Assembly: GCF_000003605.2 (NCBI RefSeq)
Contig: NW_003155237.1
Location: forward strand, 302,605-348,645
Length of the DNA: 46,041 nt
From: Saccoglossus kowalevskii
Taxonomy: Eukaryota; Hemichordata; Enteropneusta; Harrimaniidae
Reading direction: 5' to 3'
The translations under genes and the position numbers were made by a program. A model generated the notes under the pieces. It saw nothing but the letters and a program-made list of their open reading frames with translations. It was not told the origin of the DNA and searched no databases. Shown here in pieces: positions 1-11,721 of the stretch. Numbering within the stretch: position 1 is the stretch's first letter; the number at the start of each line of letters is the position of its first letter.

Positions 1-291
1 GGATTTTCTATTTTGGAAACAGCCATGGATTTCATGTTTACATAACAACTGAGTGTGTATTAAACTCAAGTTTGTCTTTCAGGAAATCTGCCATATGTCA
101 ACACGTTTCTGCACAGTCTTTGTTTGTCCTGTTCACACTTTGTTGGTTTCTTATGGCAGTTAACATTACAATACAAAGTTTTCGTCCAATAGTATGCAGA
201 GCATTGTTGAGTATAACAATAGCCATACAGTGCAGGGGGCCATTATATATAGTGCTGTTCCCATGTTGATTTTCATTCTTGCCTCACACAG

Positions 292-3200
292 AACCAAGAA
301 GCTACAGGAGACATTGACAGCTGTGCAACAACTTGAACAGAATATGAGTAACTTACGCCAGTGGCTTGGCCACATTGAGAAAGAGATCTCAACACCAGTA
401 ATCTATGAATCATGTGATTCTGGTGAAATACAGCACAAACTGCAACAACAACAGGTAATCTTTGTTTGTGTATTTTGTGTGTTGCGTGCCTTACAACCTT
501 ATATACTGCATACAGTCATCTTTCATGGCATATACTAGTAGTTGTCCACCAACCATCTAGTTAGATTCTTATTTTTCTAAGTTTTTTTGTATTCCCATTC
601 CATGATGCCTACTAAATATGCTGGGTACACATTAATTATATTGACAGTGGTACAATTAACTTCATGAACAAACTTGATGAATAAATGAGAATGGTTTCAT
701 TAATTAGTACATGCAAGGTCAAAGTTGTGTGCTGTATAAAAATACTAGTATATTGTTCATATGTCTATTGTACAAGTATGGAACCTTTAATTTCACGTTG
801 GAATGTGCACAGAGATTTGCATGAATGGAGCACTTCACAAGTGATTCAATTCAGTCCATTTCTACATGTGACTGTGTGGTTCCTCAACATGGCTTCCCTT
901 CTTTACCCACATTTAGACATGTCTGTGTAATCCGATATTAGTATAATATCTCTGTGCCATGGCATTATCCACTAGGCATTAGAGGATATCATATAAACTG
1001 TGTTCAAGTGTACATCAATCCCACAATGACAAATTACCTTATGTAACTTATAAAACTTCTGTTTCATGTCAATTGGTGTCACATCCATTATCTTGAATTG
1101 TGCTAAATGCAATGAGACCCTAAGCTAATCGTGGAGACCTCTATGATTTTGGATTTAGCTACTTTATGTTTTTCACCAATTCATTCAAGATATGCTTGCT
1201 AATTCAGCAAAAAGTCTATTGTTGGCATGTGAGAATGAGATTCATTCACACCTCACACAGTGAAAATTATGTTGGGATATGAACAATGATTATTATCACA
1301 CTTGAACTACTCACTTAGTTACATACTAGTAATTCATATGCAATGGAGGATATTAAGAGAAGGCTGACACCTCCCCTTATCGTCCAATACCATTTACCTG
1401 TAATCTCACTTTGATTTCTCACATTTTTCACAGGAGTTGCAGAAAGACGTTGAAAGACACAGCACAGGTGTGGCTTCTGTATTAAACCTTTGTGAAGTAC
1501 TACTTCATGATTGTGATGCCTGTTCCACAGAAAGTGATTGTGAAGCTATCCAAAATGCAACTAGGACTCTTGATCACAGGTGGCGAAACATATGTGCCCT
1601 ATCCATGGAAAGGAGACTTAGGTAAATTTATTAGTTTAGTATTTTTATGTATAAACTGCAAGACCAGGGTTCTACCGAGGGCATTACAGAGAATTTACCC
1701 CTTTTACGCTGGATAATTGTATTCACAACAATGAATACAATAAATCACATTTTCATGTTATGTCATGGTTACTACTAAAAACAGTTATATGTACAGCCAT
1801 GATACTTAGGAAAAATATTGTTACTATGGTTCTTTGTAAATAATTTTCAAAACTAATGTGAATGATTTTTTTGTATCATTTTTAGTATTGAAGAAACTTG
1901 GAGGCTTTGGCAGAAGTTTTTAGATGATTACACTAAGTTTGAGGATTGGTTGGTATCAGCCGAGAGAATGGCCTCTATTCCTAACTCTTCAGATGCATCA
2001 TTTGTAGTTATAAAAGAAGAACTCAAAAGATTTGAAGTAAGTGTTGGCGGTTGGAGATTTCCCAACTTATTCGTTGTGTTTGATGTCATAGATGTATCTT
2101 TCCATATGTGTGTTCTCTAAGACTTATTTTGAAAGTTTAACCGAGCAACAAAGTCAACTCAAAGCACCATCCACAAAATCATTTTCCAACAGAAATTTTA
2201 AAAATTCCCAACTTTTTTGATCAAAAACTAGTAGCAATTTTACAATTATTCTGTTCGGCCCAAAATTAAGATTGAATTCAGTGAAAAATGTAAACAAATT
2301 GATTCCCATTTTGAGAGAGAAAAATATTTTGCGCTCAAGGGTTAAGAAATGACAGTGATAAATTGTCATTTTTTTGGGGGACCAGCCATTAAAAATTAGA
2401 ACAGTCTAAAAGTTGAATATTTAATTCCTAATAACTAAACTAATAATGTGAATCTGGTTGTCTTCTAGTCATTCCAACGTAAAGTACATGAAAACCTAGC
2501 TCAGCTAGAGATAATAAACAAGCAATACCGAAGACTTGCCAGGGAAGGCAGGACTGATAGCGGTGACAAACTGAAATCTATGGTTCATGATGTGAATAAT
2601 AGGTGGGATAACCTATCAAAGAGATGCGGAGGTGTCATCAAAAGACTTAAGTTTATGATGAATCAAAGAGACGAGTTTGAAAGCGCAAGAGAAGGATTGT
2701 TGGTCTGGTTGACTGAACTTGACCTTCAACTGACCAACGTTGAACATTTCTCAGAGTCAGATACATCAGTCAAAGTCAGACAAATGAAGGTGAGTTTTGT
2801 GAAAATTTCAATGAACCTGAAAATTTGAAATAATAAAGTGTCATTCATACCCTGTCCCCACCCTTCTAGGAGACGACATGTTCTATGTTTTTGGACAGTT
2901 GCTCACATTGAAAAAAAATACAGGCACTTGGTGTTGTCACCTAAGTACAATGCGTACAATCTTTATCATATTTTGTAGGATGACTGAGGCTTTATTTCAC
3001 ATTTTTTCTCTACTCGAAAGCTGCCAAGTTTAAATAAAACCAGAAAATCATTAAATTTTGCATGTGCTTTGATCCTTGTTGTTTATGGATGAAAGATCCC
3101 TTCCTGTAGTGTAATTTATTATTGAGAGTAATTGAACCTAATTACACCACATTACTGCATTGTTACATTGTGTGTACTTTCTCAAATACATTGTATTACA

Positions 3201-3610
3201 GGTGACTGTTGTAGTATTTCTCTATTCCAATGATTGAGGGCAGTAGCACACCAGACATATTGGAGCCATTAACATGATCAAGCTGCAAAATTTGTTGTAA
3301 ATTACAGTAAATTGGATCGTTGAAACTACTCTATCCATTTATTTTCACTGAGTTGAATGAATCCCCAACCAGTACTAAATGCATTAATTTGGTTGCTTTA
3401 CTTTTATAGGCATTTCAACATGAAATTGACTTGAACAGAACAAGGCTTGACAACGTCAACATGCTGGCTCATTCTCTGATGCAAAAGTGTGATCCTGCTG
3501 ATGCAGCATTTATACAAGAAGAACTTGATGAACTTCACAGATACTGTGATGAGGTGTACAACAGAGTGGGAAGATACCAAAAAAGATTACAAAGACTGTC
3601 ATTATCACCG
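292..3610 (+). CDS. SYNE: Nesprin exons 1-5 of window: spectrin-repeat rod
   Basis: Five exons (292-454, 1434-1621, 1886-2036, 2469-2789, 3410-3610) encode heptad-patterned helices with conserved Trp residues, for example [32 protein letters not shown] and [11 protein letters not shown]. These match the A-helix Trp and WL signatures of spectrin repeats. Two junctions split codons (after 1621, phase 2; at 292, one leading base); the others are phase 0. Introns 455-1433, 2037-2468 and 2790-3409 are AT-rich and hold no recognisable gene. Exact repeat boundaries would need profile alignment. Confidence 0.92.
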
Positions 3611-6600
3611 GTAAGATATATGGGTTCTCACTGCAGACATTGTGTTTATCACTGTCTAACCACCATCCACACACGTGCCTTCAAGTAATTAACTTTTAAC
3701 ATATTAATCATTGTAAGACCACTGTAGACTACCATTCTTTGGATAAATCTTTTCATTCTATGTATTTCCTAACACTATTGCTACAGATCTGTTCCATGAT
3801 GAGAGCAAGAGTAGGGATCAGGAACTATATTGACCTGATAGTGAGTCAGGATGTGAAGATAGTACGTATAAAATGAAGAACTCAGTATAGGGAAGAGGCA
3901 TTTATGTGCAAGATCAGGGAAAATCTAGTATTGTCAAGGGTGTCAGAGTAGGGAGTCACAGTAGAAAGTCATCTGGATTAGCTTTCTAGCTATAATTAGT
4001 CATCTCCAAATGAATACTTATAAAGGTTGCTTCTCTTCCACTTGCCCCTGCTGCATGTAGGAAGTACAACGTCAGCTAATAGCCCAAAGCTATCTGACAT
4101 GTCCTATTAGTCCGGTGAGTACTAGTGTGTAGCCTCATAGCTCTGTCTTCTGCATGCTTTTTCTCTGTACTACAGTATTGTTGATCTGTTCTATTTTATT
4201 CTATCATCTTGTGGTTGTCACATTTCCTTTAGTTCATCACTATACATTTATTTATATAATTACAATTTTATTTCTACCCTAATAAAATTTAATTCAAGGT
4301 TTTCAATATAACCATTTTTGAATTTTGTTTGTGTTTTGATAAATTATATCTTTTAAATAAACTATTTAAACATTCTCTCATCAGAGCGACAGTCTGATGT
4401 CATCATTTGATTATACGTCCAGAGAAAGTAGTCCGGCCAGGTCCAGCAAATCAAGCAGTCCCACCAGATCTAGCTTATACAGCAGATCCAGTCTTAGTCC
4501 AGGTCGTAGGACACCATCTGGCAGAAGAACGCCCTCCACATGTGACAGCGCCAGATCAGGTTCACCATTCAGGACAATGTCAGGAAGAGACACTCCAGCC
4601 AGTTTGGATTCCTTGGACTGGGATACCTATCTGATGGACACTGCGTCTATAACATCTGATCCAGAAACACGCTGGCAAGCTATGACTGAATTCAGATCTT
4701 CTGCAGTGTCTTCAGAGGGAGTCCGAAGAGCCGTGCAAGAGTGCGAGGAAAAAATTGATCAGATGGAGGCTGCTCTAGAAAGGAGAATGCCGACCGGTCC
4801 CGATGCTGAATATGAAAGAGAAGAATATGTGAGTTGGTGCTCTTTTACTGCATACTAATCAGTGTTATATCCACTATAATTATGACGTTTAAATAATATG
4901 ACAATTATAATTTTTGCAGGAGTCACTATTGGCTGACACCAAGGCTTGCATTGCCATTGTCAAAAGTCTTGCCCAGAGATTAAGAGATGATCCATCATTA
5001 ACACACCAAATAACAAGTAAGTTCATACAATTACAATATTCAGACTTTTCAATCTATTTTCTGAGAAATCTAATTTCCTCATTCAACAGCAACCTAAATG
5101 GTATACTTATCACCTTGTGTAATTGTATTTTGCATGCTTGAAATAAAAACATTTCGTATTAGAAATTTTGCATATTCTTATTTGGTTTCTATTTGTCATA
5201 TTACGATGCAAGAAAGCATTATTAGGTATGACATAAGATGTTCAATAATAATGTGTATTTTCTAGCTATTGTAAACCGATGGGAAGTGATGCAACCTGAT
5301 GTGGTTGAGAAGTATCGTAGAATGCGTAAAACACACCAAGAATGGCAGCAATTCAGAAGTGATCTCTCTAATATATGCAGCTGGTTAGATGAAGCTGAGA
5401 ACATACTTAGTTCTCAGATTGGACCTGGCGGTGATATTTACGACTTGGAATCTACTATCAGGCAACACAGGGTGAGTCATTTAAATATTTATTAGTTGTG
5501 CTCCTTAAATACACACTGCTCATATAAATTTACCCCCCTACCCCCAAAAAAACTTATCTCCCCACCACCAACCCAATAAATCATTCACAGCTATGTTCTC
5601 GGCCTTTCCTGGCAGATCATGAGATATTTACTAATCTTTCATAAGAACTGAAAAGAAACTATTTATTTATTATATTTTTGTTTTTTTTCTCAAGGAATTT
5701 TTAATGGGACTAGATGCCCGAAAAGCGATAGTGATGTCTATAAACTTATGCAGTAAGAAATTCACCTCTTCAGAAATCATGCATGGTCCTGAAATAAAAG
5801 AAAAGTTGAGCGTGATGAATCACCGATGGGAGGCTGTGTGTTCGCGAGCGACAGATTGGCAAAAAGAATTGCAGTTTCAACTTATGAGGTGTGATGAGTT
5901 CCATCAGACTACAAATGACTTACTTGGCTGGCTGCAACGAACTGAAAATGAAATGAATGATATGGAGCCTGTTGAGCTGGATATGGATCAAGATACACTG
6001 GTAGAGTGTTATCGAACATACATGGTATGTGTTACTCTATCTGACTGGGTAGCTTGATGGATTATTTTTATATTATCATACATTATTATAAATCTGATAC
6101 GATAGAAAAACAAAAGAATTCATCACAGAACAGATATAGTGCATGACGAAAATAAAACCCTGTCACTTAGTGCAAACCATCGCACAGTATGAAATGTTTC
6201 TCATTAACATTTTCGACACTTATAAGGTCATCATGAGAATGCCGCAAAATATGCGCTTTTCGGTATTATGTGAATGTATGTTCTCTACGACACATAGTTG
6301 TATATTTTGATGCAAGAAAAAGTATGAAATATTTTCTTAGATCCACTGCAACATGGTTAATGTGGTGAAAAGCTTGATTTTCTCATGAGATATTAAGTAT
6401 AAGATTATCACTCACAATACAATAAGACAGTGAAAATAACAAAGCTTGTGTTGTTATTCACAGAGAATCCGTCGAGAGCTTGAAGACTCACATCCTAGAG
6501 TGATGTCACTGAAGGAGACAGCTGATCAACTACTAGTCAATGCAGACACCAGAGAGTGGGAATTGACCAAAGATAAACTAAGTATAATTGTCAATAAAGT

Positions 6601-7578
6601 CAACTCCTTATTGAAGAGATGTCGGGACAACTTAGAATTTCTTAGCAATGTCATAGATACAGGAGAATTTGATACGGTGAGTAAAGATACTTTGAAAAGT
6701 AGAATTATAAAATTTGTGTTTTATGTCCTGGAAACATGCAGGAGATGAGAACTCAGCTGCTAGAAACCACCAAATTGTCTGAATTCCTCATCTAATCTGA
6801 TGTTATTTTGTTACAGGATGATGAGATTAGTGGTGCTATGGGAATGCCGATGGATACAATAGACGGTATGGGAGGAAGTTCACTACTACCAATGAGATCC
6901 AGTACTCCATTGCTTGGGTCAGCATTACCCAGGCATTATTCAGACATATCCACTACTACAAGGTTTGGGGAACCAGAACCAGATAGGTAATTGTTCTTAA
7001 TTTGTGCTTCAATTTTAAAATTTGGGATGGGGCAAAGCCGCATGAACAAGTACTAGAATGGTGTGTCAGTAATTGAATTTAAGTAATCTGTAAAGTGTGA
7101 CAGTATCAATAGGTTATTATAAGATAGTGCTACATCGTTTTTGCAAAGCATATTGGCAATACAGCAGTTATTGCAACACAGATTTATATCAGTACAAGTA
7201 GACTTGGTGTACTACAGTTTAGATTCTTGTGAATGTCACAAAACTAAAGATGATATGACCAAGAGTAGTATCAAGTGAAATGGGTTGTGAACACATGGTT
7301 ACTGGTACATTATCATTTTACGATACTCAGAGCTATTTCTGTCATCTTACAGAGCTGTACAGCAGCGGGGTGAAGGCGGCAACGTTCATCGTAGGTCAGC
7401 TTTCTTGGTGCGTGTTTTCAGAGCGGCGCTTCCACTGCAATTAATGATGCTGCTGCTACTTGGTGTTGCTTGTTTGGTCCCAATGACTGAAGATGATTAC
7501 AGTTGCGGACTGGCAAACAACTTTGCCAATTCCTTCCAGACTATGTTACATTATACGAATGGACCACCGCCAATTTAA
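292..7578 (+). CDS. SYNE: Nesprin (SYNE-family) KASH protein, C-terminal part, 13 exons
   Basis: Nesprins are outer-nuclear-membrane proteins that bind SUN proteins through KASH and link the nucleus to the cytoskeleton (LINC complex). Exons read from splice sites: 292-454, 1434-1621, 1886-2036, 2469-2789, 3410-3610, 4061-4114, 4385-4828, 4920-5016, 5266-5471, 5695-6024, 6464-6676, 6817-6986, 7353-7578. All junctions are GT-AG and the frame stays open throughout, giving about 920 codons to the TAA at 7576-7578. The protein is spectrin-repeat-like, with recurrent helix motifs such as [16 protein letters not shown] and MNHRWEAV plus later WL pairs. A Ser-rich linker follows, then a KASH domain. 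The first exon starts mid-codon after an acceptor, so the 5' part, including any actin-binding calponin-homology domains, lies outside the window. The gene converges on the estrogen receptor. Vertebrate SYNE1 and SYNE2 arose later by duplication, so only the family name is used. Confidence 0.96.
4061..4114 (+). CDS. SYNE: Nesprin 18-codon micro-exon
   Basis: A 54-base exon lies between a good acceptor (ending ..gcatgtag at 4060) and donor (gtgagt from 4115). It is phase 0 on both sides and encodes a segment starting [10 protein letters not shown] and ending CPISP. Its sides are symmetric, so it can be included or skipped without changing frame. It is a natural candidate for alternative splicing. 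The flanking intron pieces 3611-4060 and 4115-4384 show nothing else. Existence rests on splice-site quality and frame only. Confidence 0.7.
4385..4828 (+). CDS. SYNE: Nesprin Ser/Arg/Pro-rich linker exon
   Basis: The 148-codon exon starts with a low-complexity Ser/Arg/Pro tract of about 75 residues. It contains repeated S/T-P sites in basic context ([29 protein letters not shown]). It then returns to helical spectrin-like sequence ([29 protein letters not shown]). The tract interrupts the rod shortly before the last repeats and KASH. The S/T-P density suggests a proline-directed kinase substrate, which is inference from motif content alone. Confidence 0.93.
4920..6986 (+). CDS. SYNE: Nesprin exons encoding the last spectrin repeats and pre-KASH linker
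   Basis: Exons 4920-5016, 5266-5471, 5695-6024 and 6464-6676 give the last helical repeats ([67 protein letters not shown]). Exon 6817-6986 gives a Met/Ser/Gly-rich neck ([16 protein letters not shown]) that leads to KASH. Phases are 1 (after 5016), 0, 0, 0 and 2 (after 6986), and each is matched by the next acceptor. Introns 6025-6463 and 6987-7352 contain no other gene. Confidence 0.93.
7353..7578 (+). CDS. SYNE: Nesprin terminal exon: KASH domain
   Basis: This exon encodes a basic stretch ([15 protein letters not shown]), one transmembrane helix ([17 protein letters not shown]) and the lumenal KASH peptide. The peptide runs from [12 protein letters not shown] to [11 protein letters not shown] and the TAA. 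The final Pro-Pro-Pro-X, the YTNG motif and the Cys 23 residues before the end match vertebrate KASH peptides gap-free by recall of the family. That Cys is the one that can form a disulfide with SUN proteins. The last residue is Ile, where human nesprins have Leu or Thr. Acceptor ..cttacag ends at 7352. Confidence 0.98.
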
Positions 7579-7830
7579 ATAGTCACAGACTTAAATACAA
7601 TACAGAGATTTCAAGACGAAGATTTGTATTACAAAATACAAACTGATACCACCCACCTCTTTTGTTGATACCAATCCTGTTTTAAGCAGTGGAACTAAGA
7701 AATTAGATTACAGCTTGCATATTCAGAAAAGAAAAACAAAAACTTGGCCTGCAATTCTGACAGCAATGTTGTAACCTAATTATTGTAATGATAAATTAAA
7801 TAAATGTACAAATTGGCGCTATGTAATATA
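7579..7830 (+). other. Nesprin 3' UTR with candidate poly(A) signal
   Basis: AT-rich sequence follows the TAA. An AATAAA hexamer lies at 7799-7804, about 220 bases after the stop. Further AATAAA-like hexamers occur near 8805 and 9030, so longer UTRs are possible. The end is inferred; no transcript evidence is available. Confidence 0.5.
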
Positions 7831-10342
7831 CCTCAGCTGTAAAATAATATTATAGAAAATATATAATATGTTTTATACCTAAAAATGACAGTATGTTTTA
7901 GTTTGAAAAATAGTTAATATCAGTAATCAATGAATAGATGTCACTAATAATGAGTCAAATCACGGATGAATAATGCAACCAATCAAAGAATTACTTTTTA
8001 AAAGCAACTAAATTTTGTTTTAAATGGCGTGTATCTTTTTTTCGGATGCATTTTAGATTTTGTGTCTCGTTCATATCATTTTACTATACTCACTGTAGAG
8101 ATATCCTATGTTCATTGTTTAGTTATCATATATAATTCCTTGTCTGGTCAAACCAGAGGGCGTGTTATTTTCTATAAAATGAATTTTTATAATTATGAAT
8201 TATCCAGGTACAATTAATTTATGAGATGTTTTTTTTTTATAAAGTATTAAATGAGTGTATCTGCAGTGTGAAAGACAGAAATTGAAGTGATCATGATTCT
8301 GATTTATATACAATATATTGATGATTTGTGTATATGGTTATTTAATGCATGTGTAAATTTTGATGTTAATTTCTAGATATCTATAACACAGGATGGGAAA
8401 TCATCTTTTCAAAAACAAATCTGATACAGTTATCAATGGTAAGGTGTTTTAAGTTCTGTTTTTAATACAACCCCCCCCCCCTCCCATGTACAGTAATAAA
8501 TATTGTAAGTATGTAAATACAGACACCTATCTGTATATACAAAATGTAGAAACTAGATGCAAAATTGCACAAGCTTGTTTCTTTTTGTATTTTCTTATAT
8601 ATTTTTAGAGTAGCAGCACAAAGTACATTTGATTTGCAACAGCTTTTTTTTTAATCATTGTCTATTTTTATCACAGTTGTATTTATATTATTCACTGACA
8701 TATTTTAACATGAATTGTGTTGTTGCAGATTAAGGCTGGCTTCCTCAACATGCACTGAGTTTTATTTTGTACATACTGTTTCTGTTGTACGTTTTAATCA
8801 CTGACAATAAAATTATCTATTTGTTGAATGATACTAAGTTCATCTGTGTTCTGTGTTTATTTTTGTTACCCCCTCATAGGGATTATTATTCCGCCAATTT
8901 ATTCACACTTTTGCCACCCTTGCATTTTTCACAATTTTTCAATAGGGATATTTGTTTAGTGCTGGGAAAGGGTATTGTCCTTTCGCTCAATATTATCTGC
9001 TTTCTTTTCATTGTCATAATTTTGAATTGAAATAAAATATGCTTCACTAAATAATGCATACTCCGGTGTCAGGGTTATAGCCACAAAAAAAAACTTTACC
9101 GAAATGAAAGATAGCAGTTCTGAATCTGTAACCTCAGACTTGCAATCGATTTTCTTGTTTATTATTCATGGTTATTTCGTAATTTACTTGTAATTTTCAA
9201 TCATAATTGGACAGGTTTGTAGAAATTGTTACTCTCAAATGAAATGTTGTACCTGTCTAATAGCCTGTCTGGTGCTGGCCCTTACTGTTTTGCCCTGTTT
9301 TTTTTTTTTAAATTTCAAATTGGAGGTTTTTATGAATGCCATTTGCTTAAATACTGTAAAAGTATTATTTACCAAGAAATGGCATGTTGGTCTTGTTTTG
9401 TACTTGCATCTGCTTTTACTAGTGCATCATAGTATTCTACCAATTTTAATCCACTTTATATCAGCATAAATCGACACAACAAACAGTTGCCAATTAGATT
9501 TCTTTTCAAGCATTCAGTAGATTTGTATACTACTGGAAAGATGTTATCCGTGATACTCTGCCCTCTACAGCCACCATTCCAATTCCTTTTGTTTTTATCA
9601 TTTTTCCCCCTTCCCTACACTTTTCTTAGGTTCTTCAATATTGCATGTTTTCAGACAGTTTTGCCCTAAACAAAGCCTAAAGTTAATAACTTGCATCTTA
9701 ATTAACAATTACATGTTTGAATATTTTTTATATATTTGGCACTTATTTAGTAGAATGCCCATGACTGTCCTCAGTGGAGCTTCTTGTGTGGAAACCATTG
9801 AAAAAGAATCTGCCTCAGAAAAAATCTACTTGACCGCCATTAGGTAGATTTTTAAAAATACAAGAATTTGGCTCAGAATTAGAATATGTATAAGAAAAAT
9901 AAATAAAAACACGATAACACTCCACTCAGCATTGTGGTTTGTACATTTATTGTTAGTGAACAACACGAACAAATGAAAGCATGTAACAAGCATTGATGAG
10001 CAATTCTGTTAGTTACAGATGAACACCTAATTTATGAATATAACATGTCAATGGTACTATTCTGTCATGTTTACATTGCCTGCAAACAAAAGCCTCTAGA
10101 TAGTCGTTTCATTTATATATATTAAATACAACCCTGGTCCAAAGCCAAAAACATGATAAAATTGGGCGTAATTGCATTATATATTTTTTTCCTTTTTTGG
10201 GCATTAGGGAATCACAAATACAAATATGCTTATATGAGCCAACAATAGCATGCATCTATCTGTGTTGTTATGGTAATATTTTAAAGTAAGTTATTTTATT
10301 GTACACCCTAAGCAGAGAAACATGTACATATTGTAAAATGAT
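7831..10342. other. Intergenic, no gene recognised
   Basis: AT-rich sequence with homopolymers (a C-rich run near 8470-8484, T runs near 8228 and 9299). Short open frames have no recognisable family, splice context or codon pattern. It separates the nesprin 3' end from the convergent estrogen receptor. Confidence 0.6.
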
Positions 10343-10541
10343 TTAACCTTTTCATCACCAGACTTTCTTGCCCAAAATTGTCTGCACTTTTTTTTTATAT
10401 TTAGTATTTCTGGAAATGAACCGTAATTTTTGAGCCAACAGGTTATTTTTGTTCCAATCTTCCTATGAAAAGTGCAGACTATAAACGGAACTATTTTGTG
10501 AATTTGTGATGAAAAGAGGGAACTGGTGGTGAAAGGGTTAA
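10343..10541. mobile_element. Palindromic MITE with TTAA ends (piggyBac-like)
   Basis: The ends are 18-bp inverted repeats: TTAACCTTTTCATCACCA at 10343-10360 and TGGTGGTGAAAGGGTTAA at 10524-10541 (16 of 18 pair). Inner arms also pair (GTCTGCACTTTT near 10380 with AAAAGTGCAGAC near 10477). The element is about 199 bp with no coding capacity. TTAA at both edges is the target-site duplication typical of piggyBac-type elements. The superfamily is inferred from that alone. Confidence 0.7.
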
Positions 10542-11147
10542 AGAACCATAGTCGTGCTACATTGTGTTCACATGTAAAATACATCATCTGTTTACACACA
10601 ATTTAGACACGAATGTGGGTCTTTGATTTCAGAGAATCAGGGAAAATTACTATATGAATGAGATCACAGCTCGTGAGTGACTCACAAAATTTTGTTCCCA
10701 CGAATACCTTCAAAATTATGAAATCAGGAAAATCTGTTTACAGAATTACAAATTTGTGAATTTGCTGCGGTATTACAATTGGCTGGCCAACACTGCACAG
10801 TGTTTGGACTCCAAGTAAAAGCACAGCAAACTTAATTCATTGTAGAAATAAAATGATTGTCAAGTCAACAAATATTAATGGGCTGTCTCTTTTAATCCAC
10901 GTTAGACAGAGCCTGCGATACTGAGTGGTACCAAACACTATATTTGGTTCAGTATTACATAGATTAATTTAAATTTGACTGGAGAGGTGCACCTGCATGT
11001 AATTATTAATTGAACTGAGATGCATTGATAAATTATTTCACAGGAAACTGAATTGGATTCTTATTTTGATAAATTTAGTAACAGCCATCTTAATTTTATG
11101 GTGTGATTAACTAATATAAATATGACACAATTATGTTTTTACTAGTA
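10542..11147. other. Intergenic, nothing recognised
   Basis: AT-rich sequence without repeats, RNA genes or a plausible reading frame. Confidence 0.5.
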
Positions 11148-11345
11148 AATATTGAGGCAACCCTTCAGGCAGCCCACCAAGGGTAGAACCACTCCCAATT
11201 TAGCCAACCCAGGTAATGTCACCTTCTCAGTCAGCCAACCTAGGATAAGGCCACCCTCAGCCTTGCGCCAAGGCCAACCCTCTACCAGTCAAATTAGGGT
11301 AAGGGCAACCTTCAGCCAGCCAATCCAATCCGTGTGGTGTGGTTG
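11148..11345. repeat. Degenerate C-rich tandem repeat
   Basis: Irregular repeats of a CAGCCAACCCAGGNTAAGGCCACCC-like unit, roughly 30-40 bp, in at least five diverged copies (AGCCAACC, GGGTAAGGGCAACC and similar). It is more GC-rich than its AT-rich surroundings. A 64-codon open frame across it is a by-product of the repeat. Confidence 0.55.
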
Positions 11346-11548
11346 AGAAGACAAAAGAGACAACGAAAATTGGTTGAGGGGAAGGTGACTGTTAAAAACT
11401 AAAATTGAGGAGAAAAGGAATAAGAAATATTTTCATTACTAAAATAATAAAATAGTTACATCCTGAAAATTTTTTGAATTACACGATAAATCATCCATAA
11501 TGGCACACAGAGCAGGGTAATAACGTTAACATTGTAAGTGATATATAA

Positions 11549-11721
11549 TACTGTAAAACCATTAATTCTACACTTCTATTTACCACTATCTTAATTTAAT
11601 ACTAGGTTTATTTCATGGATTTAACTGTTAAACCATCGGTTCTATTGTGAATACATATTCAAATAGATTTAATTTAGCTGATTTACTTTATTTTCAGTGA
11701 ATAATTAATGCATTTACAGTA
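11549..11721. mobile_element. MITE, family with TACTGTAAAA termini, copy 1
   Basis: TACTGTAAAACCATTAA at 11549-11565 is the inverted partner of TTAATGCATTTACAGTA at 11705-11721 (15 of 17 pair). The element is 173 bp and non-coding. The same terminal decamer bounds elements at 33223-33378 and 41741-41957. If the outer TA is the duplicated target, it belongs with TA-inserting (mariner-like) MITEs. Confidence 0.65.
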
